Source: Ceratothoa steindachneri
Lineage: Eukaryota; Arthropoda; Malacostraca; Isopoda; Cymothoidae
NCBI GenBank assembly: GCA_963969495.1
Contig: OZ018338.1
Coordinates: 45,825,206-45,889,205, forward strand
Direction: 5' to 3'
DNA length: 64,000 bases
Shown: positions 24,801 through 36,358 of the stretch, in pieces
How the letters are laid out: each line of letters starts with the position of its first letter
Position numbering within the stretch: the stretch's first letter is position 1
Program-made: the position numbers and the translations under genes
Notes under the pieces: model-generated
What the model was told of the DNA's origin: nothing
Databases searched by the model: none
What the model saw: the letters and a program-made list of their open reading frames with translations, nothing else

Positions 24801-27800
24801 CTTGCACACCTAGGTGTGTAATCATGGCATACGGGAAATCGTTCGAACAAGGGGCTGTGTCTGCGCATGAAGCAAGAGTGGAACGAAACTAACCTAACCT
24901 AAACCTGTGGTTGAAGGGTTCTCCGCCTCTTGAGGTAAAGTGTCCAGTCGGTGGCCTTCAGAAGAAAACGAAAAGAGGGCCTGCGAGAACTTGTCCCAAA
25001 ACCTTTTGACACTTTTCTACATCTCTACACGAAAGGTCTTCCCGTTAAATGAAGACAGGTATGCCTGACAGGAAGAGCGTCTGACTTGCTTCGAAATATA
25101 CCATATCCTACCCCTAGTTCGACGAAATTCGCCGAAGGAAAATGGTTCGGTGGCCGCTTATAGCGCATGTATGTAAATAGCCTCGTTCTGATGGCCGTTT
25201 CACACTTAGCCAACTACCAAGGAAGTGAACGGCGTGGCCAAGATAATAGTTAGGTCCACAGCAAGGATTCTACGGCCTTATCCACCGACCTAAACTCCTC
25301 GACTGTAACAAAAAAATACAATTTTTTGAAATGCGGACCACCGCGCTAGCTTCAAGCACCAACAAGGTTGTTTTTCAAGTGGTCCAGAAAATAATATTTG
25401 GATGGAAAAGTGAATGGCCAAAACTATCAAGTTCTTCGAATAATTCCCACCCAAAATCAGGCAGTGTATCCAGAGATTACAAGGATAGATCATGCAGATA
25501 AAAGAAAGCGATTCTCTGAAAGTGATGCTTAACATTTAGGACACCTATCCTCAGGTGGTCGATCTGATCGTTAAGGATCTGATATCTGGAGTATATCGAG
25601 TAGTCTGCCAAAAGGGGTTGTCAACCATTCAACACTCCGGGCCGTAGAAAGCGCCTCGCTGACCGTGTCGCGATGCGAAGAAAATTATTCGCGTAAAAGA
25701 AGACATTTATAGCAAATAGAAGACCGGAAACATCATACTGGGTTTAAAGCGCGCATTCTCCTGACAACTCACATTCCGTGGTGATTGGGTCGCAAAAGCT
25801 TTAGATCCCAAGAGGGTGTGAAGAGGCCACACGTCTAGCATGGTATTCTGCAAAAAAGATATCTAACCCGAGGCAGGAGGAGACGAGCATCCACAGCTCA
25901 TCCCATTTGACCCGGATCACACGGTAATTGCATTGAAGTAATATGCCCTCCAGGCCTAGATCAGGGAAGATTCAAGGCTCCTCCTCGAAGAGAAGACCTT
26001 CACGGGAATGAACTACACTTCTCAGAGGAAAAGGTACGAGCATTGTTAGCCGAAAAGTCACTGAAGGCACGAATGCCATTGAGTGCTTATCAAGGAGAGG
26101 GCGCACACTTCCCTTGACTTTTCCATCTCCCGACTCTAAACCTTTTGAGTTTAGGGAGGGTTCGGAGACGTGGGTTCCTCCCTTGAATAATCCTACGTCT
26201 CCGAGCTACCCAGTCCAATCTTAGGTGGAAACGTAGGAGACGAAGCTACTTTGGTTCTGTCCTCCATTTTTAGTCCAGCTTTAGAAACCTCGGAAGATGG
26301 CCTCACGACCAATTTCAAGAGGATTGCTTCCCGTGAATCTAAAAACTCAGCGGAAGAGCGGCCATTTCACTAGGATACTGTCACGCTGGGGAAGGAGGAA
26401 GAGCACTGGTTTTAGCCAAGGCTGAGTGTCAGCCCTTTGTGCCACTAGCTCTACAAGGAAAATAGCAGAGGGGAGTATAACCAGCAGAAAGGTTCCGAAT
26501 GAGTGCGGAAACGACCGTGCTATTTGGCATGAAGGTGATAGAATCAGAAAGTGCCCTTTTTTAAAATTAAATTATAAGACATCCCAGAGAGCGCTGCGCG
26601 CGCATGAACAATATCCATAGCCTCGCGGAATGAGAGAGGTTCCACAGCCTAAACGGCTACTATTCCCTTCTCCTGGGGATAGGCACTAGATTGCTTCGAA
26701 GTGTCAGGATGTCGTTATCCGCAAGCAACACACAGGGCACTAAACGAAACTGACATATCGTGTACGGCCTTGGAGAAACTTACACAGACTTCAGATAAAC
26801 TCAACTTTATTATTTCAATGAAGCAACAGTTTTTTGTTTGAAATAACATTTTTAAAGAAGATTTCAAAGAGTTTAAACTTTTTTAGAAAAAATGAGTAAT
26901 CTAATTTTCCTGTTTACCCGAGTATAGATATATGCAGAGGTAGGACACACGCAAAAGCGGCAGCGAAATGGCTCCCTAGGATCATAAAATTCCAGAATGT
27001 GATCATTTACACTTACTCAGACCACTGATTCAAGCTAAGATAGATTTTGACAACCCGGCCGCCATTCAGCCGAAACTTTCATCAATCTTTGACCATAAAT
27101 GATGGTGCCGACGTATCCCCCTTATATGTATGTGTACTGGAAGAAAGTAAGTAAACTTGACGGCCCAGCACATCTGGGTTTTGTCCCTCGTAGCATTTGG
27201 TGACCTCACGGTTTACACCGACACTTGACTGAGGATCCATAAGAGCATGAATGTGCTTACGAGAAACCAAGAGCTCTGTGGATAGAAGAGCGAGTTTGGA
27301 AGGGGGTAGGCGGAAATGTAATAAAGAGAAGTAAAGACAGGAGAGTCCACTAAAGAGTTGGGTGGATTATGACCTATTATTATCATGCCCCGGCGTTAGG
27401 TGATCCCGGAATTGTGTGCAGTTCACCCAGTCACCATGTTTAGCTAGCAGAACTCTGTCCAGGTGATAACAGCTCCTCCTAGTACAAAGTGCGCGGAGGT
27501 AAAAGGTTGAGGAGATATCCTAAAAAGATGAGAGGGAGCAAGGGGAAAGCGCACCAACAAATTCGCCAGGCCCCTTCAGAGAGTTCAAGTCAACCCAGTG
27601 ACAGGCTTCCCTAATTCCCACTCAGGCTTAGAGGACGTCCAGCTCTTCCAAGTACCAAGTGTAACGGGTTACACAGGTTACCCCCATGCGGGGGCATTTT
27701 TTAAAAATTACTCTAGTGTTTTGTACCTTCTTTTTTTTCTGCATGGTGTCAAAATGGTTTAGAATCTTACATGATTTGAGGGCTTCCTTTAAGAGTACAA

Positions 27801-28399
27801 TCATACACTCAATACACATTCGCTTTGGGATATTATCGGTGATGGAATAAAACCATAGGTCAAAGATTCGGAAGAATACTGTCGGCCACTTTTGGTCGCA
27901 GGGACAATGGGTAATCCGAATTAGAGGAATAAACAAATTAATAAGTGCAAAATAATATATCATAGATGCCTAATAGTAACTGATAAATCATATAAAAGTA
28001 AAAATTATATAAATACATGATAATTATACTTAATATATGATTTAAACAGGATGAATGAAAAAATTGAGCAATTTTACCATGTATCATTTACCACAAATGG
28101 AATTAGCGTGTTTCAACGCCGTTTAAACTATCTGCACCCCCCTGCTCACCCTGAAGTGCCTTCAATTTAAGTACAGAATTAGAACCTTTGGAAACCTTAA
28201 AGTACCTTCGAAGTTAGCTAACAAAAAAATCAAATGGGTGGAAGTCAGAGGTTAGGTTAGGTTTAGGAAGGGAAGCTATGAATAAAGAATTCATTTGTTC
28301 TTAAATGTATTTGCCGTAGTGCTTTAAAAGATATTCCAGGGCAAGTTATTCAAAGTCTGTTATTTTATATGATTTATCTCGGTGCAATTGCAGTGTTAT
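24801..28399. other. No supported gene
   Basis: Longer open stretches at 25,290-25,535 and 26,426-26,620 show no family I recognise. Short TTAGG-type tracts lie at 24,889-24,906 (as CCTAA) and 28,249-28,267 (as GGTTA/TTAGG). The ORF at 27,628-27,963 (minus) has no recognisable domain. Confidence 0.5.
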
Positions 28400-28810
28400 T
28401 TTGTTTAATATTTTGAATTCGTTATTTAGAGTATCTAGCTCAAATATTCAGTCATAATTTATATTAGTAAACACGTTTAATTTTTTAAGACTAATTAATT
28501 GGCCGCACAGGTGCTGATCTTTCAGTAAAAGTAAATTGAAGTCCCTCAGTTTGTCTTCCTACGATCTATTTTTAAGATCAGAAGTAATTTCCCTGTTTGA
28601 TGCTGGACGCGTCTAAAAATTACAATGCACTTTTGTATGTGTGGACATCAGAATTACACAACATAATCCCAATGAGGTTTTGCGAACAAAACAAGCGAAA
28701 TTCCAAGGTATTCAGAGAGATTTTGATATTTTGCCCTATTACCAAGTTTCTTGTCGTCTGCAAATTTTAAAATTTTCCAGAATAAATTTGTATCAAGTTT
28801 GTTCATATAA
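28400..28810 (-). pseudogene. CR1-like LINE remnant (FADD and C-terminal blocks)
   Basis: On the minus strand, YYMNKLDTNLFWKILKFADD then KKLGNRAKYQN is the RT active-site block of a CR1-like LINE (normally YINDL...KFADDTKL). After a deletion and several stops the C-terminal block is recognisable at 28,590-28,420 as RVQHQTGKLL, EDKLRDFNLLLLK and HLCGQLISLKK, matching the RVQxRATKLI...RRLRGQLIEVFK pattern seen in LINE A and B. The segment between (thumb) is largely absent. It lies directly downstream of the RTE-like remnant on the same strand. Confidence 0.6.
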
Positions 28811-28859
28811 TATATATCATTATCATTATCATTCAGGGCATTTGTCTCCAACTGTTGAG

Positions 28860-30000
28860 AGAAATCCTTTCTCGTCTGTCTGAATTTTTGTCGATGTATA
28901 ATTTCTTTCCAATTTTTGCCATATTTTTGAAGATCATTTATTTTTCTTATATTTGGTCTTCTTTTCTGTCGTATTTTATCAAGAGGGGTCAATCTGTTAA
29001 TTTCCTGGGTTATCTATTATCTTGGAAACTTGCTACGTTTTGGTTTGTTCACGTTCCAAGTGGCTGATTTTCTACCACGCCAAGTTATCCCCATCATAAC
29101 GCGTTCATGGGCTCTTGTGTTCTTCTAAGTTATTATGTACGTGTTTTGGTCAGGTTCTAAGTTTCTAGAAGCTCTATATGTCAGAGTCAGGTTTATGCGT
29201 TGGTTGTATAATTTTCTTTTCATGCACTGCGGGATTTTGCTTTTGAAGGTAAAGCTTGCATTTCCAAATGCCTTCCAGCCCAGAATTATTATGGTTGGAC
29301 TTTTTTATCTTTTCCTGGTGAAATATAAATCTATTGACCCAGATTGGTATATTCATCTACCATTTAATATTCTTGTTGTAAATCGTAAAGCCTATAATAA
29401 CGATCCCTGGTTGTTTTTTCCGGAATTCCGTTTTTCGAAAATTTATTTTTAGGCAGACTACATATTTAGCTTTCAAGATTCTTGAATTATTGTTTGAATA
29501 ACTTTTAGTTTTGCAGCTGTGAATACAATATCATCTACGAATCTCAAATTGTCGAGGTAATTCCCATCAATCTTGATGCCAATGTCTTGCCAGTTTAGCC
29601 TCCTAAAGATTTCTTCTAGAGAGGACGTGAACAATTTCGGTGAGTCATTGTCTTACACTTTTCTACAAATTAGAGATGCTCTAATCCTTATACAAAATAA
29701 TGTAAGATCGACAATTTTGGTTAATGTGATTCTATTAAATCAAATGCTTTCTGATAGTCAAGAAATACCAAGTATAGAGTGATCTTTTACTCTGCAGTTT
29801 TCCCAATGAGCTGGTTGAGAGTTTTTAGGTGGTTATTCGTTGAGAATCATTTTCTGAAGCCAGCTTGTTATCTCGGTTGTTGATCATCTAACTGGTTTCG
29901 AAGTCTGTAGGTAATGACTTTTGCAAAGAGTTTATAAGCAGAGAGGAAAGGCTTTTTGTTCTATAGTTTGTCAGGTCAAATTGATCGTCTTTTTGTGTAG
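28860..30000 (-). pseudogene. RTE-like LINE remnant, reverse transcriptase
   Basis: Translated on the minus strand across several frames: SPKLFTSSLEEIFRRLNW, then GNYLDNLRFVDDIVF (YADD equivalent FVDD, near 29,540), a DEYTNLGQ-like block, FKSKIPQCMKRKLYNQ ('KxxLKxKvfnqCvLP'), RAHERVMMGITWRGRK ('QRAMERaMLGItLrDR'), and INRLTPLDKIRQKRRPNIRK near 28,970. This order is characteristic of the RTE/CR1-distant clade of LINEs, including the LKWxWAGH neighbourhood, here worn away. The N-terminal RT is barely visible to about 30,000. Stops are frequent, so this is an old copy. Confidence 0.75.
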
Positions 30001-30179
30001 ACTGGTTATTATAGTATAGTGCCATATTTTTTAATCTTACACTACTTTGCACTGTTCTCTTTTAGTATTATATTAAAAATAGAAATTTGAAACCAAACTT
30101 TCTTTTTCTAATGCCGTAAGTGACGCCCTGTCCTCGCAAGATCCACTTACAACTTTCTTTCGATTTACCTGAAACGCAC

Positions 30180-30183
<4 letters not shown>

Positions 30184-30251
<68 letters not shown>
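30184..30251. repeat. (TA)n microsatellite left of PLE-2
   Basis: A pure TA tract of about 68 bp, about 38 bp outside the left inverted repeat of PLE-2. A similar tract borders the right end at 42,762-42,798. Confidence 0.95.
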
Positions 30252-30254
<3 letters not shown>

Positions 30255-30288
30255 AATATCGATAAGGGTTGCTTCTAGAGAGCCTAAA

Positions 30289-30818
30289 TTTAATGTTTAA
30301 CAGAAATCCCTTTTTATTTACTGCGACGTTTCGACCACAATATGGTCATTTTCTTAGGCCTAAAATAAAATAAACGAACAAAATATTTGGCACTGTTAAG
30401 AGAACACACTGTTAAATTTAAATCTAGAGCTTTACTAGCTAGTATTAGCTTTGAATTGCAAAATTAGAGTTAAAGGGAATATTTAGAAATGGAGCTCAAA
30501 TTTACAATAAAGAGACTAAGGAAGGATTTGAAAATATTTAAATTAGTTAGCAAGTGTATAATTGCTAAAATCTACTAGGTTGGGGGCGCTTTGGTTTATG
30601 AATATAATGATTACATAAAACTGTTTTAAAATGAATTTTAAACGAATAATTGAAGCAAAACTGGCAAAAAACCTAATATACAAAATCACAAACCTTGCCA
30701 ACGAACGGGTTACGTGCTCCAGGCCGACCCAAAACACCAAACTGCGCCCCGCAACCCACATCCAAAAGAATTCAGGTAACAAGGAGGGGAACCGACGAGA
30801 GATTACTATTTAAGTTCG
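30289..30818 (+). repeat. PLE-2 left terminal inverted repeat
   Basis: Reverse complement of 38,296-38,708 and 42,619-42,760 by eye, roughly 85-90% identical. It begins AATGTTTAACAGAAATCCC and ends near ATTACTATTTAAGTT. The right copy carries an extra ~30-bp segment (about 42,712-42,741) not present here. ORFs crossing it on both strands (30,543-30,782 and its mirror 38,324-38,563) encode the same conceptual peptide and are products of the repeat, not host genes. Confidence 0.85.
30316..30360 (-). ncRNA. Hammerhead-like motif, left repeat (candidate)
   Basis: The minus-strand reading has GACCA-TATTG-TGGTC (a perfect 5-bp stem) followed by GAAAC and then GTCGCAGTA. The GAAAC plus helix II plus NUH arrangement resembles minimal hammerhead ribozymes reported in Penelope-like elements. 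The upstream CUGANGA core is imperfect here, reading AAGAAAATGA. It is a candidate, not a demonstrated ribozyme. Confidence 0.35.
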
Positions 30819-32470
30819 GTGAGAGCTGTTCGATGGAGTCCTGGTATTCCCTCGACTACTTAATTAAATATGAAATTAACTCTAAAACAACGAAGGTTGA
30901 TGAGATTTCTCCCAAAGTGCAAGCCTATTTCTGCTTACTGATAAATAACCTGTCATTTTTGGATGGCCTACTTGTTAAAACTATTACTGAGCCAAGCCAA
31001 ACGATATTTAAAAGTGACATCATTCAAACACATGATCGTAAGTTAAAATCTCTTGGTATTAGTTCTGCAAAATTTCTGGCCCTTAATACGGTAGTTACAA
31101 ATCTTACAGATTATCATCTCTCAGACCGAGAAAAATATTTGCTATCACTTGGGTTGGAATTTAAACTTCCCAACCTTTCTTTTTCCAAGCCTACTTTCAT
31201 GGTTTACTTTGAGAAGTTGGCCAGGGACCTAAAAGCTGTCCCTTGCTATGGCTCTTTCAATGGATTCCTGACTGAACTTTCAAATATTTCTCACGAGATA
31301 TATCAGAAGTTCAGGTTACATAAGTCCACTTCAATTATTTTTTGGAAATCTGACGTAAGAATTCTGTGTAACTTGGGGAGAAATAAAAAACTTATAATTA
31401 AAAAACCAGACAAAGGAAACGGAGTAGTAATATTAAATCGTCAAGACTACATAGACAAAACACAAATTCTTTTGGCAGACTCCTCTAAATCCCCCAAAAT
31501 GCAAAAACCCGAAAAGCACATTGTAACTCAATTGGAGACAAAGTAAATCGATTGCTTAACAACTGTAAATCTCTCTCAATTATCAGCCATGAACTTTACT
31601 CTAAGTTACATGCCACAGGTTCTGGCTTAGCCAAACTGTATTGTTTACCTAAAATACATAAACCTGGAATCCCATTACGCCCCATTTTGGCCTCATATAG
31701 CTTACTTGCCTACAACATCGCAAATACGTTGTGGAATTACTATCCACATTATCAAGGAATGAATACACAATTACCAACTCGTACAGTTTTCAAGCAGAAA
31801 TGATTGCATATAAAGCGAATTCCAGTAGTCTTTTAGTGAGTTACGATATTCAGTCACTGTTTACAAACATACCAGTTAATGAAACAAAGACCATTATTTT
31901 AGACAGAATTTTTAAGGATTCACCAAAGTTCTATAGTTTTAGTAAATTAGAATTCAGTTCCTTGTTGGAGCTTGTTTTTGGTGGGTCGGTGTTTACTTTT
32001 GATAGCAAGGTTTACCAGCAAATCGATGGAGTTTTTATGTGGTCCCCAATTGGCCCTTTTCAGCAGAATTTTTCATGACTCATTTGGAGGAGAGGATTTT
32101 TCTTGAAGTTCCTGATTCATGTAGGCGAATTTTCTATAGACATTTTGTAGATGACCTCCATAGCTATATTTAAAAAACGAGATCAAGCTTTGGGATTTCT
32201 TAATTTTTTAAACACCATCAACTAAGGTATTAAATATACAATGGAAACTGAGAGTGATAACTCCCAGCCCTTTTTAGACATTTTAATATGAAAAAAATCA
32301 AAATGGGTTAGAAACATCAGTATATAGGAAATCCACTAATACGAGGTTAGGATTAAACCTTTTTAGTTGCTTAGATCAGAAATACAAAATCTCATCCAGT
32401 AAGACCCTTCTTCACCTGCATACAATCTCTGTTCATCCTACAATTTTATAGACAAAGAATTTCAGTCCTT
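30819..32470 (+). pseudogene. PLE-2: N-terminal region and reverse transcriptase
   Basis: Coding body of the second Penelope-like element. The first frame, to 31,546, contains LIIKKPDKGNGVVILNRQDY, the PLE RT1 block. A -/+1 shift at about 31,545 is followed by KLYCLPKIHKPGIPLRPIL (RT2). A second shift near 31,800 is followed by SYDIQSLFTNIPVNE (first catalytic Asp), FTFDSKVYQQIDGV and a damaged MGSPLSP block (FMWSPIGP). HFVDDL at 32,141-32,158 is the YxDD site. From 32,165 to 32,470 the thumb survives only in pieces between stops. The family call is secure. It is more diverged from PLE-1 than a sister copy would be. Confidence 0.9.
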
Positions 32471-32482
32471 AAATCTTTTTTT

Positions 32483-32859
32483 GTGCACAATGGTTTTCCA
32501 TCTTTTATTGTAGAAGAGTCAATCCGAACATTTTTAAGTGGATTGTATCAACCAAGCCGCCTTGAGATAACAGTAGCAAATGACAAACATTATTTAATAA
32601 TGCCAGAGCTGGGTATTCACAATAAAGTGCTTAACCGAAAATTACACATATTGCTAAAGAAATACTTCTGTCAAATAAAATTTCAAATTGCCTTTGTCAA
32701 CAAAATAAATATAAAATCTTTCTTTACAATAAAGGATGCGGTTCTAAAGAGTCTTCGGAGTTCGATTATATATTTATTTAAATGTCCTGGGTGTTCCCAA
32801 GGCAAATATATCGGAAGCTCCGTGAGAACTCTAAAGACAAGATTTTCTTCCCATATGGG
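32483..32859 (+). pseudogene. PLE-2: GIY-YIG nuclease, 5' part, split by the LTR element
   Basis: This frame carries the linker (YQPSRLEITVAN, AFVNKINIKSFF) and the start of the nuclease: SIIYLFKCPGCS (GIY strand with C-x2-C), GKYIGSSVRTLKTRF (YIG strand, conserved Arg) and SSHMG. It is cut at 32,859 by the LTR insertion. Homology to the nuclease resumes in the same frame at 38,146. Confidence 0.88.
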
Positions 32860-34346
32860 TGTCGTAGAATTCTTTCTAAAAAAAAACCTACTTACCTGAC
32901 ACCACTTTTATTTAATGTGGTAGAATGCCCCCCCTTTTTTTGTTCTATTCTAAGAGTGCTAAGAGTGTCTAATATATATTGATATTATAAGAATATCTTA
33001 AAGAACAGAGCCGTTACCAAACACGTAAGGATATAAAAGAAATGCCCACTAATTCACAAAATAAACTTATATTTTATCTTTAACCATTGAATACACAACC
33101 TTTATACATTAACTACAGCAATACTCTAAATATTATTATAAACAAGAATTAATTAAATTAGTTGACCCACAAAATTAAGTTAACGTTTTCTCTAGACAAA
33201 ACAATAATATAAGAATTAGGCTTACGGACTCATGTGGAGTTTAAAGGCCTCAGAAATGTTATTGCCTCACGACGCGTGCCGTGTGTCGAGATGGGCGAAA
33301 TTCCACGGTTGTTTTGGCGAGGGTAGCAGCTGGGGGGTCCACACGTTCTTCCGGGGGGGAAGGGTTCTTTAAGGACGAGAACCAAGACGGTGCTTTATGC
33401 AACACATAGGCCGTCGTGGTCTCTCTGACGAGAGTGAGTCGAACTTGTTTCTTAAATCAAGTTAACTTGGAGTGCGGTGTGATCACCGAGTAACGAGCTC
33501 GAGGAGGAGCTTTTCTCCTTCGTTACTTATTTCCTTAAGGATGAGGACTAAACTCGGGGAGGGTCTTCTTCAAGAGGGAGGATATCGGAGGAGGGTTTCT
33601 CTGGCGAGAATAAGTTATTTAAAGTTTGGTGTGGCCACCGAATAACGGGCTCGAGTGGGAGCCTTTTCCTTCTTCTTTTCTTAATTCCTCAAGGACGAGG
33701 AATACCCCTGGTGTTTAAGGTGCACCAGGATATGAGGAATCTTTCTGGCGAGAGTAAGTCGAACTTACCAAAGTTCACTTATCGTTTGGTTTGATAACCA
33801 GGGACTTAGCTCAAGGATGAGCTTTTTCTTAGCCCCTTAAGGTAGGTAGCCCTGCCTCTCTTGCAGGGTACTTCTTGGTCTGGCGACCCAAGTAAACTAC
33901 CTCTCTAGTCTCAGGAGCTCGGTTTTGGATCCGAGGACTTCGTCACCTAGAGACTGACGTATACTACCTCGATTTTCCTCAGAGTTCCTCATTTATACCT
34001 CGCACCCCCACTGGGGGAGTGGTAAGGGGAAGAGGGGCTTGAGGACGGCCCCAGGAGAGTTCTTTTTCCAAACGGTCTTTCCCACGAAGTCAAACATCGG
34101 CTCCTCATTAGCCTTCGAGATTGGGAGAAACCCGTCTCCAATTTCTTGTTCGACGTGAAACTGGATCTCACTCTCCTGGGGGAGATCTTACCTTTTTGAC
34201 CTTTAGGGTCTTACATGGCACCGAGTTGTGCCACACTGTGGTTAAGCACTGACCCGCCGATGCCTTCGACGGATGTCGTTGCGGTAACCGCCTTGGGACT
34301 GCATCACGAGTGAACGGCGGGGGGGGGGAGTGACCATTTCCCGACA
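32860..34346 (-). repeat. LTR, left copy (3' LTR of the element), 1,487 bp
   Basis: TGTCG...CGACA ends. The inside is built of degenerate units of about 130-175 bp that start TCTCTGGCGAGAG.AAGT and contain hairpins, for example CCCTGC.CTCTCTT.GCAGGG at 33,850-33,868 and GTAACGA...TCGTTAC around 33,490-33,525. A G-run lies near 34,318-34,329. Confidence 0.9.
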
Positions 34347-34357
34347 CACCTCCCACC
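34347..34357 (-). other. Polypurine tract of the LTR element
   Basis: The minus strand reads GGTGGGAGGTG immediately before the TGTCG start of the 3' LTR, as expected for the plus-strand primer. Confidence 0.7.
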
Positions 34358-34820
34358 GAAGAACTTAATGGAGAGCGGGGGATGCTCCCGAGAACTCAAA
34401 ACACCTTAATCAACCTAGTCGAGCTTATCAAAGTTGTATTTCTTTGAGCCCTCTCTTACATTAAGTTTCCTTACACATGAGCGCCCACGCACGCGTTTAC
34501 ACAGGCAATGTGTCGAGCTAGACCTACTCGCAATACAATTTTACATAGAAAATTAAAAAACCTTAATTCATCGATTACCTACAAAAAAACCCAACAAAAC
34601 AAGCTACTTCCTTACCTTTCTAAGTTTTTGAGAACTTAAATCCTACCGATAAATATTAACACGAACAACAAATGAAAACATGGTTTCACGCTCATTAGGT
34701 ACTGAAATAACCCTCAATGGTTTTTCGTCTCCGCCTATAGAGCAGCTGTCCTTTATCGGCTCCTTTGAGGTAGCTAATACTAAAATGGTGCTCTAAGACC
34801 AGTACTTTACCACGCTTGAG

Positions 34821-35987
34821 TCAGCCGTTCGGGTTATTGAGTCTGCCCCAGTATGTTCCTAAATGGTAGCGGTATTTCAACCTACTCGATTTACCCATAT
34901 TATGGTACTTGACTACCTTTAAATTGAACATTAAGGCTAGAGCGGCCTGTGACAGCGGGGCATAATTGATAGGAGCGTAGGTCCCATAGCTCTCCTTTAG
35001 CCAGGTACACGGGAAGATCGTGTCTGGGTTCGATCTTTGGGGATCGAGAAAATTTTTCCCTGCGAGGTCGTTAATGGGCTTGGCGCTCACTACGACTTGG
35101 CGATTTAGCGGTAACTCCGTGGACGTTCCGTTCGGGGAGGAGACTACTAGGGGTAGGGGATACTCATCCTCGTCTACCATTTGATTAGTCTTACCTGGGT
35201 GTATCGCAATAGCACCTCTTTCCTCCTTCCTTGTCAACTCATTTGACTCACTTCTCTTAGTAGGTAGTTCCTCATGTACACCTGCTCGTACCTTTACTCT
35301 ACCTTCTTCTTCTTCCCTGATAACCCCATTTGGCTGGGTCCTCCTCGTAGGTTCTTCCTTAGGTACTCCTGCTGGTACCTCATTCCTACTTCCTATTTCT
35401 TCCATCGTTACCCCATTTGGCTGGGTTTCCCTCGATGGTCCTTTCTTAGGTCCAGGCCGGGCTACAACTTCCTCGGCCTCTATGAGATTCTCGATAGGTG
35501 CTCTTTCGAGTGCGAGCAATCTTTCCTTTTCTTCTCTCTGTTCTCTTTCAGCTTGAGCACGTTCTTTTTCCATCTTCATTCTCCTTTCATCCATTTCTTT
35601 TTTAATCTTTATTCTCCTCTCTTTCGACTCTTTTTCCCTCTTCATTCTCCTTTCCTCGGCTTCTTGTTCTGCTTTCGCTATTTCGTTTTCCCGTCGAGTT
35701 CTTCTTTCTTCATCTTCCAGCTTTATCTTTAGTCTTCTTTCTTCATCTTCCATTTCTGTCCTTATTCTGAATTCTCGTGCTTCTCTTTTCAACAGTATTA
35801 TTCTTTCGCTTGTTTTACCTCCTCTCAGCATTCTTCTTTCCTCTGTTTCTATTTTCCACTGTATTCGGGATTCTTCACTTTTCCGGTTCATCCTTATTTC
35901 TATATTTTCCCTTTTTCTATCAAACTCTATTATTTCTTCTTCTTCTTCTCTTTGTATTCTCAATTCTTCAAGGATGTAGGCATCCAT
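34821..35987 (-). CDS. Gag-like coiled-coil protein of the LTR element (388 aa)
   Basis: An intact 388-codon frame starting MDAYILEELRIQREEEEEII. Residues 1-165 are very rich in Glu, Arg and Lys, with ERR/KER runs typical of a long coiled coil. Residues 165-275 are Pro/Glu-rich with a repeated PTRRTQPNGV-like phrase. The C-terminal ~110 residues are more hydrophobic, with TIFPCTWLKESYGTYAP and GTYWGRLNN. The codons just upstream of the start read ILGFEGKD, resembling the 'LGLxGxEL' helix that opens Gag proteins of many arthropod Ty3-like elements, but an in-frame TAA 20 codons further up leaves the first Met as the likely start. No CCHC knuckle and no pol are seen. It is among the few unbroken long ORFs in the window. 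Gag is an inference from position and composition. Confidence 0.7.
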   Translation of the reverse strand: MDAYILEELRIQREEEEEIIEFDRKRENIEIRMNRKSEESRIQWKIETEERRMLRGGKTSERIILLKREAREFRIRTEMEDEERRLKIKLEDEERRTRRENEIAKAEQEAEERRMKREKESKERRIKIKKEMDERRMKMEKERAQAEREQREEKERLLALERAPIENLIEAEEVVARPGPKKGPSRETQPNGVTMEEIGSRNEVPAGVPKEEPTRRTQPNGVIREEEEGRVKVRAGVHEELPTKRSESNELTRKEERGAIAIHPGKTNQMVDEDEYPLPLVVSSPNGTSTELPLNRQVVVSAKPINDLAGKNFLDPQRSNPDTIFPCTWLKESYGTYAPINYAPLSQAALALMFNLKVVKYHNMGKSSRLKYRYHLGTYWGRLNNPNG

Positions 35988-36338
35988 ATCCTTGCCTTCA
36001 AATCCCAGAATTTTGGCTTGTTGGTAAAATCTTTCGACGGATCCATTTTGTGTTGGTCCGTCGAATTTTCCTTACTATACACTTAGGTAATTATGCCACC
36101 ACTCACCAGGTAGCGCTCAGCAAACTTACCCTTAATCCCACTACTATACTGATTGAAATACCACTCCCGCAACAAATTTACCACTTGACCTACCAATTAC
36201 CTTAAGAATGTTACCACCCAAAACTCTACCAATTTTCCTTTTGTCAATTATTCTCTTATTCCTGATCTGATATTCCTTTACGTGTTGGCTCTTTCTTAAT
36301 TAGACACTGCTGGGTTCTTTCTAATAACAACCTACAAA

Positions 36339-36349
36339 ACCTGACACCA
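36339..36349 (-). other. Primer-binding site of the LTR element
   Basis: The minus strand reads TGGTGTCAGGT beginning 10 nt after the CGACA end of the 5' LTR. TGG is the expected complement of a tRNA CCA tail. I do not assign the tRNA. The same 11-mer recurs 54 bp away inside the LTR (36,393-36,403) and in the left LTR (32,894-32,904). Confidence 0.75.
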
Positions 36350-36358
36350 CTTTAATTA

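Noticed and set aside
28641..28883. Plus-strand ORF of 80 codons
   Set aside because: The opposite strand carries a recognisable CR1-type KILKFADD block; the plus frame has no domain.
30543..30782. A ~79-aa ORF repeated at 38,324-38,563 as a possible conserved small protein
   Set aside because: It lies wholly in the PLE-2 inverted repeat, so its conservation is explained by the repeat.
34168..34356. ORFs inside the LTRs (33,989-34,171, 34,168-34,356, 37,789-37,971, 37,968-38,456)
   Set aside because: They are repeated because the LTR is repeated, cross hairpin-rich noncoding sequence, and the longest one runs out of the LTR into the PLE repeat.
35274..36205. Plus-strand Phe/Ser/Leu-rich ORFs opposite the Gag-like gene
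   Set aside because: They are the antisense of the Glu/Arg-rich coiled coil, which automatically gives Phe/Ser/Leu-rich open frames.
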